A stretch of 64,000 nt of DNA from CAZJFH01 sp964545205. Lineage in GTDB: Bacteria; Pseudomonadota; Alphaproteobacteria; Rhodospirillales; Magnetospirillaceae. Every line of letters starts with the position of its first letter. The stretch's first letter is position 1. This document shows positions 27,889 to 36,497 of the stretch, piece after piece. The DNA lies in contig CAZJFH010000011.1 of the NCBI GenBank assembly GCA_964545205.1, positions 1 to 64,000 on the forward strand. Direction: 5' to 3'. Position numbers and translations under genes: made by a program. The notes below the pieces were generated by a model. That model searched no databases, had not been told where the DNA came from, and saw only the letters and a program-made list of their open reading frames with translations.

Positions 27889-28959
27889 ATGTCCACAGCG
27901 GTCGCGCAGGGCGGGGGCAAGCTCGAGAGCATCGAGGCCGGGCGCGGCGTCGCCGCCTTGGCCGTGACGCTGTATCACGCGACGCGGATCATCGAGCCGC
28001 AGCTCGGGGCGCTGCCGCTGGGCGGGCTGTTCCTGGCCGGGCACGCCGGCGTCGACTTCTTCTTCGTGCTCAGCGGCTTCATCATCCTGTGGAGCCACCG
28101 CCGCGACCTGGGCGCGCCCCGCCGGATCGGAGGCTATGCCTGGCGGCGGCTGTCGCGGATTCTTCCCGCCTACTGGATCGCCACCGCCCTGGTGCTGGCG
28201 CTGCTGGTCGCCAGCCCCGGCGCCGGCCTGCCGGACCCGGGGCTGCTGCTGCGCTCGCTGCTGCTGGTCCCCGGGACGGTGCCGGTGCTGGACGTCGGCT
28301 GGTCGCTGGTCCACGAGATCGTGTTCTACGCCGCCTTCGCGCTGTGCATCCTGCACCGCGGCCTCGGACTGGCGGTCTTCGCCGCCTGGCTGGCCGTCAT
28401 CCTCGGCGGCATGGTCTCCGCCGGCACCGTCGCGGCGATGCCGGCGATCCTGGTCAACGGCTACAACATCGGCTTCTTCCTGGGCATGGCGGCGGCCCTG
28501 GTGCTGGCGCGCGGCACGGTGCCGCTGGCGCGGACGAGCGCGGTCGTCGGGGGCGGGCTGTTCCTCGGCGCGATGCTGCTCGCCGGAGTGCTTCCCTCGG
28601 GCGGACAGGGCCTCTCGTGGCGCATCGCCTTCGCGGCGGCGGCGACGGTGGTGGTGCTGGGCTGCGCCGGAGCCGACCGCCTTGGCGCCTGGCGGGTGCC
28701 GCGTCCGCTGGTGCGGCTTGGGGCGGCGTCCTACAGCCTGTATCTGGTGCACGCGCCGGTGCTGATCGTCGCCGTCGAGATCGTCGAACGGCTGGACCTG
28801 CACGCATTGGTGCCGATCTGGGCGATCTTCTGGGCCGTCTCCGGCGTTTCGGTCGTGGCGGCGCTGGCGTTCTGGACCTGGGTCGAGCAGCCGCTGCTGC
28901 GGCTGTGCCGCCGTCAGCGCCCGATCGCCGCGCGCAAGAGCCCGGCCCACGCCGCCTGA
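27889..28959 (+). CDS. Acyltransferase family 3 (OafA/ExoZ-like) membrane protein
   Basis: 356-aa integral membrane acyltransferase with about ten helices. The N-terminal block ESIEAGRGVAALAVTLYHAT has the active-site His of the family, followed by AGVDFFFVLSGFIILWS and RRLSRILPAYW. These proteins move acetyl or other acyl groups onto extracytoplasmic sugars. It lacks the C-terminal SGNH domain found in many OafA-type enzymes; instead a separate SGNH hydrolase gene faces it and the two 3' ends overlap by 46 bp. Confidence 0.9.
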   Translation: MSTAVAQGGGKLESIEAGRGVAALAVTLYHATRIIEPQLGALPLGGLFLAGHAGVDFFFVLSGFIILWSHRRDLGAPRRIGGYAWRRLSRILPAYWIATALVLALLVASPGAGLPDPGLLLRSLLLVPGTVPVLDVGWSLVHEIVFYAAFALCILHRGLGLAVFAAWLAVILGGMVSAGTVAAMPAILVNGYNIGFFLGMAAALVLARGTVPLARTSAVVGGGLFLGAMLLAGVLPSGGQGLSWRIAFAAAATVVVLGCAGADRLGAWRVPRPLVRLGAASYSLYLVHAPVLIVAVEIVERLDLHALVPIWAIFWAVSGVSVVAALAFWTWVEQPLLRLCRRQRPIAARKSPAHAA

Positions 28960-29603
28960 CCGGCCGGGGCCAAATGCCAGCCGTCGGGACCGGCGTAGCC
29001 GGCCGGCATGTCGCTCCAGCCTTCGGCCAGGCGGCAGTCCGGACGCGCCGCACAGGCGCGGCGGATGCCGTCGTTGACCGCGGCGATGCGCTCGTTGCGC
29101 AGCCAGTCGCGGGCCCGGACCGCCGGGTTGTCCTCGTCGACCGGCAGCACCGTCGCCGCGAAGAGGCGCGGTCCCGCCGGAATCGCGGACAGCATGGCGG
29201 CGTAATCGGCGGCGACGGCGACGGGGTCGCGGTACTTGAGGTCGTTGACTCCGACCGCGACGACCACCGCCGCCGCCGCCTCGAGCCCGCCATGCAGCGG
29301 CAGGCGCTCGGCGAGGCGGCGGACGGTGTCGCCGCCGATGCCAAGGTTGAGGGCGTCGCCGGAGACCAGGGCCGGGGGGAGCTGCGCCACCATGCTGTCG
29401 CCGAGCAGCACCACCGAGCCCGGCGCGACCGGCCGGCGCGCCGCGCGCATCGCCTGGGGGTACCATTCGGCGGGAAATTCCTCCGGCGGCAGCCATCCCA
29501 GCGTCTTGCCGACCTTCAGCATGAAGTCCGACTTGACCACCGCGACGGCCAGAACCGCGTGGATCAGCAGCAGATAGACCGCGAAGACGAGGCGTCCCAG
29601 CAC
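28914..29603 (-). CDS. SGNH/GDSL-type hydrolase with N-terminal membrane anchor
   Basis: 229-aa protein: one hydrophobic segment (LVFAVYLLLIHAVLAVAVV, residues 5-23) then an SGNH fold with block I VVLLGDSMVAQLP (Ser nucleophile), block II Gly in NLGIGGDT, block III GVNDLK and block V DGWHLAP. So a membrane-tethered esterase or O-acyltransferase partner facing the periplasm. GTG at 29603 gives a sensible start at the anchor; the ribosome site is weak and the start uncertain. It lies 14 bp after the 87-aa gene. Convergent, 46-bp overlapping, with the acyltransferase. Confidence 0.8.
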   Translation of the reverse strand: MLGRLVFAVYLLLIHAVLAVAVVKSDFMLKVGKTLGWLPPEEFPAEWYPQAMRAARRPVAPGSVVLLGDSMVAQLPPALVSGDALNLGIGGDTVRRLAERLPLHGGLEAAAAVVVAVGVNDLKYRDPVAVAADYAAMLSAIPAGPRLFAATVLPVDEDNPAVRARDWLRNERIAAVNDGIRRACAARPDCRLAEGWSDMPAGYAGPDGWHLAPAGQAAWAGLLRAAIGR

Positions 29604-29617
29604 GCGACGACGGCCGC

Positions 29618-29881
29618 CTACTTCTCCTCCTGGGCGAAACGCTCGTGCGCCCAGCGCTCGATCCCCGCCGAGGTGGCGGCGGAATAGAGGACGGCGCCGG
29701 TGACCGGGTCGACGCATTCGAAATAGAGCTCGCGGGCGCCGGTGACGCGGGTCGCGGCGCCGCGGATGCCGGCGATCATCGGCGCCATGGTCTGGCAGCG
29801 CTCGACCGTGGCGGCGACGTCGGCGGCGACGCCGTAATGGCAGACGGCCCCGATACAGGACACGAAGAAGGCGTTCAGCAT
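29618..29881 (-). CDS. Hypothetical small protein (87 aa)
   Basis: No family recognised. Start ATG at 29881 follows GGAGGA by seven bases, a better choice than an upstream ATG at 29926. Sequence has three Cys (two in FVSCIGAVCHYG near the N-terminus) and a C-terminal half ELYFECVDPVTGAVLYSAAT then ERWAHERFAQEEK. No clear signal peptide. Likely co-transcribed with the SGNH hydrolase gene. Confidence 0.6.
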   Translation of the reverse strand: MLNAFFVSCIGAVCHYGVAADVAATVERCQTMAPMIAGIRGAATRVTGARELYFECVDPVTGAVLYSAATSAGIERWAHERFAQEEK

Positions 29882-30088
29882 CGTCTGTCCTCCGCGCGCA
29901 TACCCGAGAGTGTCATTAAACGGCAACGTCGGGGGGGCCGCCAGCTATCCTGGCGGTGTAGGCGGAATGCGCCGCGACGAAACCATCAGATAATGGCCAT
30001 AGGTCGGGCGCCGCCGCCGTCCCGGCCCATTTTCGCGCTGGCGCCGACGCGGCGGCGCGCTATCTTCGCCGCGAACCGGGGAGTTGCG

Positions 30089-30802
30089 ATGGACTGGAGC
30101 GACGACGCCTTCGTGCTGTCGGCCCGCCGATACGGCGAGGGCGCGGTGGTGGCGCACGTGCTGTCGCGCGGCCACGGCCGCCATGCCGGGCTGGTGCGCG
30201 GCGGCGCCGGCAAGGGCCTGCGCGGCGTGCTGCAGCCCGGCAACCTCGTCGCGGTGCGCTGGCGGGCGCGGCTCGAGGAGCAACTCGGGGTGATGACCGC
30301 CGAACTGGCGGCGGCGCATTCGGCGCAGGCGATGGGCGATGCGGGCCGGCTGGCGGCGCTGAGCTCGGCCTGCGCCATGGTCGAGCTGACCCTGCCCGAG
30401 CGGGAGCCGCACCCGGCGGTGTTCGACGCCTTCTCCGCGCTGGCCGCCGATCTGCGGACCGGGGCCTGGCCGGCCAGCTACGTGCGTTGGGAACTGGTGC
30501 TGCTGGCCGAACTCGGCTACGGGCTCGATCTCGGCGCCTGCGCGGTGACCGGCGCCGCCGCGGACCTGCGGTGGGTGTCGCCGAAGACCGGCCGCGCCGT
30601 CTCGGCCGTGGCCGGCGCGCCCTATGCCGACAAGCTGCTCGATCTGCCGGGCTTCCTGCTCGCCGGAGGGCCGGGCGACGCCGCCCAGGTCGCCCAGGGG
30701 CTGGCGCTGACCGGGCATTTCCTCGATCGCCGCGTCCTGGCGCCGCACGGACGCCGGCTGCCGCCGGCCCGGACGCGATTGGTTGACCGCATCGGGTGCT
30801 AG
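30089..30802 (+). CDS. recO: DNA repair protein RecO
   Basis: 237-aa recombination mediator that helps load RecA on SSB-coated gaps with RecR. N-terminal OB fold begins DDAFVLSARRYGEGAVVAHV, then RGGAGKGLRGVLQPGNLV; the helical C-terminal domain contains RWELVLLAELGYGLDLGACA. Length and motif order are normal; the zinc-finger cysteines of some RecO proteins are absent apart from one, as usual in alphaproteobacteria. Its 3' end contains the parC promoter. Confidence 0.95.
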   Translation: MDWSDDAFVLSARRYGEGAVVAHVLSRGHGRHAGLVRGGAGKGLRGVLQPGNLVAVRWRARLEEQLGVMTAELAAAHSAQAMGDAGRLAALSSACAMVELTLPEREPHPAVFDAFSALAADLRTGAWPASYVRWELVLLAELGYGLDLGACAVTGAAADLRWVSPKTGRAVSAVAGAPYADKLLDLPGFLLAGGPGDAAQVAQGLALTGHFLDRRVLAPHGRRLPPARTRLVDRIGC

Positions 30803-30810
30803 GCTACAAT
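30783..30810 (+). promoter_or_regulatory. Probable sigma-70 promoter of parC
   Basis: TTGACC (30783-30788), 16-bp spacer, TACAAT (30805-30810). It overlaps the end of recO and would start transcription about 25 bases before the parC ATG. Confidence 0.6.
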
Positions 30811-30841
30811 ATGTAGCGCTTATCAAGGGGAATTCCGCGAC

Positions 30842-33064
30842 ATGACCGAACCCGCCGCCACCGGCGAGATCAAACCCGTCCCGCTGGCCGACGCGCTCGG
30901 CGAGCGTTACCTGGCCTATGCGATGTCGACCATCGTCGCGCGCTCGCTGCCCGACGTGCGCGACGGGCTGAAGCCGGTGCACCGGCGGCTGCTCTACGCC
31001 ATGCAGCAGCTCCGGCTCGATCCCGGCACCGGGTTCAAGAAGTGCGCGCGCGTCGTCGGCGACGTCATCGGCAAATACCACCCGCACGGCGACGTCGCGG
31101 TCTACGACGCGATGGTGCGCCTGGCGCAGGATTTCGCGGTGCGCTATCCGCTGGTCGAGGGCCAGGGCAATTTCGGCAACATCGACGGCGACAACGCGGC
31201 GGCCATGCGCTACACCGAGGCCCGCCTGACCGAGGTCGCCAAGGCGCTGATGGAGGGCCTCGACGAGGACGCCGTCGACTTCCGCGCCAACTACGACGGC
31301 ACCGAGGAAGAGCCGGTGGTGATGCCGGCGGCCTTCCCGAACCTGCTGGCCAACGGCGCCACCGGCATCGCGGTCGGCATGGCGACCAGCATTCCGCCGC
31401 ACAATGCCGGCGAGATCTGCACGGCGCTGGCGCACCTGATCAAGAACCCCGACTGCGACGTCGACACGCTGATCGGCTTCATGCCCGGCCCGGACTTCCC
31501 CACCGGCGGCGTGCTGGTCGAGACGCCGGAGGCGGTGCGCGAGGCCTATCGCACCGGGCGCGGCAGCTTCCGGGTGCGGGCGCGCTGGCGCAAGGAGGAC
31601 CTCTCCTACGGCATGTACCAGATCGTGATCGACCAGATCCCCTATCAGGTGCAGAAGTCCAAGCTGATCGAGAAGGTCGCCGAGCTGCTGGAGCAGAAGA
31701 AGCTGACCCTGCTGGCCGACATCCGCGACGAGTCGACGACCGACGTGCGCATCGTGCTGGAACCGCGCAACCGCACCGTCGATCCCGAGCATCTGATGGA
31801 GCAGCTGTTCCGCCAGACCGACCTCGAGGTGCGGGCGTCGCTGAACATGAACGTGCTGGCCTCGGACGGCACGCCGCGGGTGATGAACCTGAAGGAGGTG
31901 CTGCGCGAGTTCCTCGACCACCGCCAGGTCGTGCTCCAGCGCCGGGCGCGGCACCGGCTCGACAAGATCGAGAAGCGGCTGGAGGTGCTGGGCGGCTACC
32001 TGATCGCCTATCTCAACCTCGACGAGGTCATCCGCATCATCCGCGAGGAGGACGAGCCCAAGCAGGTGCTGATGGCCCGCTTCGAGCTGACGGATGTCCA
32101 GGCCGAGGCGATCCTCAACATGCGCCTGCGCGCGCTGCGCAAGCTTGAGGAGTTCGAGATCCGCAAGGAGCACGAGGCGCTGACCAAGGAGAAGGCCGAG
32201 ATCGTCGAGCTGCTCGGCGACGAGAAGCTGCAGTGGAGGCGCATCGCCGCCGAGATTCGCGACATCGGCAAGCGCTTCGGCGGCGATAGCGAACTCGGCC
32301 GCCGCCGCACCGAACTGGGCGAGGCGCCGAGCGCCGTCGTGGTGCCGATCGAGGCCTTCGTCGAGCGCGAGGACATCACGGTGGTGCTGTCCGAGAAAGG
32401 CTGGATTCGCGCGGTGAAGGGCCATGCCGCCAGTCCCGACGACTTCGCCTTCAAGGAGGGTGACGCGCTGCGGTTCATGCTGCGCGCCAGCACCGTCGAC
32501 AAGATCCTGGTGTTCGCCACCAACGGCCGCTTCTACACGCTCGCCGGCGACAAGATTCCGCGCGGCCGCGGCCATGGCGAGCCGGTGCGGCTGCAGGTCG
32601 ACCTGCCCAACGACGCCGACATCGCCACCATGCTGGTGCATCGGCCGGGACGCGAGCTGCTGGTCGCCTCGACCGGCGGCCGCGGCTTCAGGGTCAAGGA
32701 GGACGAGGTCCTCGCCCAGACCCGCGCCGGCAAGCAGATCGTCAACGTGGAAGGCGCCGAGAAGGCGGCGTTCTGCATCCCGGTCGAGGGCGACGCCGTG
32801 GCGATCATCGGACAGAACCGCAAGCTGCTGGTGTTCATGGCCGAGGAAATCCCGGTGATGGGCCGCGGCCGCGGCGTGATCCTGCAGAAATACAAGGCCG
32901 GCGGCACCGCCGACATCAAGCTGTTCAACCTGGCCGAGGGCCTGACCTGGCAGCTCGGGGACAAGGTGCGCACCGAGACCGATCTGCGCCGCTGGTTCGG
33001 CAAGCGGGCGGGGCAGGGCAGCCTGCCGCCGGTCGGTTTCCCGCGCACGAACAAGTTTGCGTGA
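30842..33064 (+). CDS. parC: DNA topoisomerase IV subunit A
   Basis: 740-aa breakage-reunion subunit of topoisomerase IV, which decatenates daughter chromosomes with ParE. Catalytic Tyr124 lies in AAMRYTEARLT; the quinolone region reads GKYHPHGDVAVYDAM with Val85 where E. coli has Ser80. It is shorter than GyrA, lacks a GyrA box, and has a ParC-like C-terminal propeller (GRGHGEPVRLQVDLPNDADI). The preceding AAGGGGAA serves as ribosome site. Confidence 0.97.
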   Translation: MTEPAATGEIKPVPLADALGERYLAYAMSTIVARSLPDVRDGLKPVHRRLLYAMQQLRLDPGTGFKKCARVVGDVIGKYHPHGDVAVYDAMVRLAQDFAVRYPLVEGQGNFGNIDGDNAAAMRYTEARLTEVAKALMEGLDEDAVDFRANYDGTEEEPVVMPAAFPNLLANGATGIAVGMATSIPPHNAGEICTALAHLIKNPDCDVDTLIGFMPGPDFPTGGVLVETPEAVREAYRTGRGSFRVRARWRKEDLSYGMYQIVIDQIPYQVQKSKLIEKVAELLEQKKLTLLADIRDESTTDVRIVLEPRNRTVDPEHLMEQLFRQTDLEVRASLNMNVLASDGTPRVMNLKEVLREFLDHRQVVLQRRARHRLDKIEKRLEVLGGYLIAYLNLDEVIRIIREEDEPKQVLMARFELTDVQAEAILNMRLRALRKLEEFEIRKEHEALTKEKAEIVELLGDEKLQWRRIAAEIRDIGKRFGGDSELGRRRTELGEAPSAVVVPIEAFVEREDITVVLSEKGWIRAVKGHAASPDDFAFKEGDALRFMLRASTVDKILVFATNGRFYTLAGDKIPRGRGHGEPVRLQVDLPNDADIATMLVHRPGRELLVASTGGRGFRVKEDEVLAQTRAGKQIVNVEGAEKAAFCIPVEGDAVAIIGQNRKLLVFMAEEIPVMGRGRGVILQKYKAGGTADIKLFNLAEGLTWQLGDKVRTETDLRRWFGKRAGQGSLPPVGFPRTNKFA

Positions 33065-33136
33065 TTTCGGCCCGGCTGGTATGACAAGCGCCTGATTCCG
33101 AGTCTTTCGCGCAACATCCTACCCAGTGGGAGCGAA

Positions 33137-33214
33137 ATGCCGATCCACTTGCCGATTGCGGCCCGTCCTCGAACGGTTTCGCTGTCGTCGCGCCCGCGCA
33201 GGGGCGCGCCGTGA
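33137..33214 (+). CDS. Possible 25-aa leader peptide before the TRAP genes
   Basis: ATG preceded by GGGAGCG; encodes MPIHLPIAARPRTVSLSSRP then RRGAP and stops at a TGA that overlaps the GTG start of dctQ (GTGA). Its position suggests translational coupling or leader control, but composition alone cannot distinguish it from chance. Confidence 0.25.
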   Translation: MPIHLPIAARPRTVSLSSRPRRGAP

Positions 33215-33756
33215 GGGCGCTGGCCCGCATCGTCGCCGCGCTCGCCGCCTTCAACGCGGTGGTCGGCAAGGCCTTCTCCTGGCTGGCGCTGGGGGTGGTG
33301 CTGGTGTGCTTCGCCGTGGTCGTGCTGCGCTACGGCTTCAACTACGGCCAGGTCTGGATGCAGGACCTGTACGTGTGGATGAGCGCGGTGATGTTCACCG
33401 GGGTCGCCGGCTTCACCTTCCTCAAGGACAGCCACGTCCGCGTCGACATCTTCTATCGCCCGGCCAGCATCCGCTACAAGGCGTGGGCCGACCTGATCGG
33501 CTTCTTCATCTTCCTGCTGCCGTTCACGGTGGTGGTGCTGGTGTGGAGCTGGCTCTACGTCGCCGGCTCGTGGCAGATCGCCGAGTCGTCGCGCAACGCC
33601 GACGGCCTGCCCGGCTTCTACGTCGTCAAGACCTTCGTGCTGCTGTTCTGCGTGTTCCTGCAGATTCACGGCCTGGCGATGGTCGGGCGCAGCATCCTGA
33701 TCCTCAAGGGGCGCGAGGACCTGGTGCCCGAGTCGATGAAATACGAGGGGATGTGA
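33211..33756 (+). CDS. dctQ: TRAP transporter small permease (DctQ)
   Basis: 181-aa four-helix membrane subunit of a tripartite ATP-independent periplasmic transporter; recognised by NYGQVWMQDLYVWMSAVMFT and FLKDSHVRVDIFYRP. Start GTG follows AGGGGCG. It assembles with the large permease encoded 4 bp downstream and moves substrate with a Na+ or H+ gradient. Confidence 0.92.
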   Translation: MRALARIVAALAAFNAVVGKAFSWLALGVVLVCFAVVVLRYGFNYGQVWMQDLYVWMSAVMFTGVAGFTFLKDSHVRVDIFYRPASIRYKAWADLIGFFIFLLPFTVVVLVWSWLYVAGSWQIAESSRNADGLPGFYVVKTFVLLFCVFLQIHGLAMVGRSILILKGREDLVPESMKYEGM

Positions 33757-33760
33757 GGCG

Positions 33761-35149
33761 ATGGACACCGTCGTGATCGGCGAGATCCTCTCGGTCCTGA
33801 TGTTCTTCGGCATCATCGCGGTGCTGATGATCGGCTATCCCGTCGCCTTCGCGCTGGCGGGAACCTCGCTGTTCTTCGGCATGGTCGGCTACTGGTTCGG
33901 CGCCTTCGACCCGAGCAATCTCGGCAGCCTGGCGTCGCGTTACGTCGGCACCATGATCAACGAGGTGCTGGTGGCGGTGCCTTTGTTCGTGTTCATGGGC
34001 GTGATGCTCGAGCGATCGCGCATCGCCGAGCAGCTGCTGATGACCATGGGCCAGCTGTTCGGCACCCTGCGCGGCGGCCTCGGCCTGTCGGTGGTGATCG
34101 TCGGCGCGCTGCTCGCGGCCTCGACCGGCATCGTCGGCGCCACCGTGGTGACCATGGGCCTGCTCAGCCTGCCGGCGATGCTGCGCGCCGGCTACGATCC
34201 CAAGCTGGCGACCGGCGTCATCTGCGCCTCGGGCACGCTGGGCCAGATCATTCCGCCCTCGACCGTGCTGATCTTCATGGGCGACATCCTGCAGGGCATC
34301 AACGCCCAGGTGCAGATGGACAAGGGCAACTTCGCCCCGACGCCGGTCTCGGTCGGCGACCTGTTCGCCGGCGCCTTCATTCCCGGCCTGATCCTGGTCG
34401 TGCTCTACATGCTGTGGGTCGTCTACAAGGCCGTGGTCGACCCCAAGAGCTGCCCGGCCCTGAAGATGACCGCCGAAGAGCGGCGGGCGATGTGGGCCAA
34501 CGTGCTGGTGGCGCTGCTGCCGCCGCTGCTGCTGATCGTCGCCGTGCTGGGCTCGATCCTGATGGGCATCGCGACCCCGACCGAGTCGGCCTCGGTCGGC
34601 GCCGTCGGCGCCACCATCCTCGCCATGGCGCGGCGCCGCTTCTCGTTCGACGTGCTGCGCCAGGTCGTCTACGCCACGGCCGAGATCACCTGCATGGTGT
34701 TCATCGTGCTGTTCGGCGCCTCGGTGTTCTCGCTGATCTTCCGCGTCATGGGCGGCGACCAGCTCGTCCACGAGTTCCTGTCCAACCTGCCGGGCGGCGC
34801 CTTCGGCGCCATGCTGGTGGTGATGGCGATCATGTTCGTGCTCGGCTTCATCCTCGACACGTTCGAGATCATCTTCATCGTCATCCCGATCACCGCGCCG
34901 GTGCTGCTGGCGATGGACCTCGATCCGGTGTGGCTGGGGGTGATGGTCGGCATCAACCTGCAGACCAGCTTCCTGACGCCGCCCTTCGGCTTCTCGCTGT
35001 TCTACCTGCGCGGCGTCGCGCCGGCCGAGGTCTCGACCGGGCAGATCTACCGCGGCGTCGTGCCGTTCGTCGGCCTGCAGGTGATCGCGATGGCCGTGCT
35101 GGCGGCGTTCCCGGCGCTGGCGACCTGGCTGCCCGGGCTGCTGTTCTGA
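33761..35149 (+). CDS. dctM: TRAP transporter large permease (DctM)
   Basis: 462-aa, roughly 12-helix transport subunit. Conserved segments include VPLFVFMGVMLERSRIAEQL, ASTGIVGATVVTMGLLSLPA, CASGTLGQIIPPSTVLIFMG and the C-terminal TSFLTPPFGFSLFYLRG. One loop (around 180-200, GINAQVQMDKGNFAPTP) is longer than in DctM of dicarboxylate systems, a feature of the keto-acid/mannitol branch. The binding protein is encoded convergently just downstream. Confidence 0.94.
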   Translation: MDTVVIGEILSVLMFFGIIAVLMIGYPVAFALAGTSLFFGMVGYWFGAFDPSNLGSLASRYVGTMINEVLVAVPLFVFMGVMLERSRIAEQLLMTMGQLFGTLRGGLGLSVVIVGALLAASTGIVGATVVTMGLLSLPAMLRAGYDPKLATGVICASGTLGQIIPPSTVLIFMGDILQGINAQVQMDKGNFAPTPVSVGDLFAGAFIPGLILVVLYMLWVVYKAVVDPKSCPALKMTAEERRAMWANVLVALLPPLLLIVAVLGSILMGIATPTESASVGAVGATILAMARRRFSFDVLRQVVYATAEITCMVFIVLFGASVFSLIFRVMGGDQLVHEFLSNLPGGAFGAMLVVMAIMFVLGFILDTFEIIFIVIPITAPVLLAMDLDPVWLGVMVGINLQTSFLTPPFGFSLFYLRGVAPAEVSTGQIYRGVVPFVGLQVIAMAVLAAFPALATWLPGLLF

Positions 35150-35165
35150 GGCGGTCGCCCTAAGT

Positions 35166-35274
35166 CCCTCTCCCGCTTGCGGGAGAGGGAGGGGCCCGCC
35201 GCTTGCGGCGAAAGGGTGAGGGTGGCGCTCAGGCGCGGCCCCCACCCCGACCCTCCCCCGCACGCGGGGGAGGG
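35166..35274. repeat. CTCTCCCGC-type palindromic intergenic repeat
   Basis: Starts with an 11-bp stem CCCTCTCCCGC/GCGGGAGAGGG (35166-35189) and ends with an 11-bp stem CCCTCCCCCGC/GCGGGGGAGGG (35251-35274), with a GGGTGAGGGTGGCGCTCAGG middle. A second copy lies at 44.1-44.25 kb. Placed between convergent dctM and dctP, its two stems could terminate both transcripts. Confidence 0.85.
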
Positions 35275-35293
35275 AGAAGGCGCGTCAGCGCCC

Positions 35294-36391
35294 TTACAGG
35301 TACTTCTCGACCTGGGCCCGGGCCCTCATGTAGGCCATGTCGGTGATCGCCTGGTAGGGCTTCATCAGCTTCCACGCCGCCGAGTAGGATTCGATGACCT
35401 TCTTGGTCATCGGATCGCCGGAATCGCGCAGCTCGGCCAGGATCTGGCCGGCATGGTCGGCGCCGGTCATCATGATCTCGTCCGGGAAGGTCTTGACCTG
35501 GACGCCGTGCTTGTCGACCAGGGTCTGCAGCGCGCGCGGATCGTTGGCGTAGAACTCCGCGGTCACCTGCTCGTAGTCGGCCTGGCAGGCGATCTCGACG
35601 ATCTTCTGCAGGTCCTTCGGCAGCGCCTCGTACTTGGCCTTGTTGACCGCCAGCTCGGTGGCCAGGCCCGGCTCGATGAAGCTGGGGAAGTAGTAGTTCT
35701 TGGCGACCTGGTAGAAGCCGAGCGCCAGGTCGTTGTAGGGGCCGACGAACTCGGCGGCGTCGAGGGCGCCCGACTGCAGCGCCTGGAAGATCTCGCCCGC
35801 CGGCAGGTTGACGACGGTGGCGCCCATGCGCTTCCACACCTCGCCGCCGAGGCCGGGAGTGCGGAACTTCAGGCCCTGGATGTCGGCGACGCCGGTCAGC
35901 TCCTTGCGGAACCAGCCGCCGGCCTGGGTGCCGGTCTGGCCCGACAGGAAGCCCTTGACGCCGAACTGGGCGTAGACCTCGTCCCAGACCTCCTGGCCGC
36001 CGAGATAGCGCACCCAGGCGCTGATCTCGTTGGCGGTGAAGCCGTAGGGCACGCCGGTGAAGAAGTTCAGCGCCTTGGTCTTGCCCTGCCAGTAGTAGGC
36101 GGCGCCGTGGCTCATCTCGGCGGCGCCGCGGATGACCGCGTCCAGCGATTCCAGCGGCGGCACCAGTTCGCCGGCCGAATAGACCTTCACCGTCAGGCGG
36201 CCGTCGCTCATCTCGGTGATGCGCTGCGCCAGGCGGGCGGCGCCGACGCCGAGGCCGGGGAAGTTCTTGGGCCAGGTGGTGACCATGCGCCACTCCTGCT
36301 TGCCTTGGGCGATGGCCGGCTTGGGGAAACTCGACGCGGCGACGGCGGCGCCGGCAACGGCGGCACCGGTGAGGAAGTCACGACGTTTCAT
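35294..36391 (-). CDS. TRAP transporter periplasmic binding protein (DctP, TakP-like)
   Basis: 365-aa solute receptor with a twin-arginine signal (MKRRDFLTGAAVAGAAV...PAIAQ), so exported folded by Tat. Family marks: KVYSAGELVPPLESLDAV, TGTQAGGWFRKELT and AEFVGPYNDLALGFY, the last two typical of the subgroup containing the keto-acid receptor TakP. It therefore likely binds a 2-oxo acid or similar monocarboxylate, but ligand is not certain. Start follows GGAGGG. Oriented opposite to the permease genes, an unusual arrangement. Confidence 0.9.
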   Translation of the reverse strand: MKRRDFLTGAAVAGAAVAASSFPKPAIAQGKQEWRMVTTWPKNFPGLGVGAARLAQRITEMSDGRLTVKVYSAGELVPPLESLDAVIRGAAEMSHGAAYYWQGKTKALNFFTGVPYGFTANEISAWVRYLGGQEVWDEVYAQFGVKGFLSGQTGTQAGGWFRKELTGVADIQGLKFRTPGLGGEVWKRMGATVVNLPAGEIFQALQSGALDAAEFVGPYNDLALGFYQVAKNYYFPSFIEPGLATELAVNKAKYEALPKDLQKIVEIACQADYEQVTAEFYANDPRALQTLVDKHGVQVKTFPDEIMMTGADHAGQILAELRDSGDPMTKKVIESYSAAWKLMKPYQAITDMAYMRARAQVEKYL

Positions 36392-36497
36392 AGGGGGATA
36401 CCCTCCCGTTATTTGGCTCGTGGGGAGGTGGCGGCAGGAGCCGCCGCCACGCGCGCCCGCGCCGACGATTTGCCGGCCAAACGATTGCGCGCGGGAA

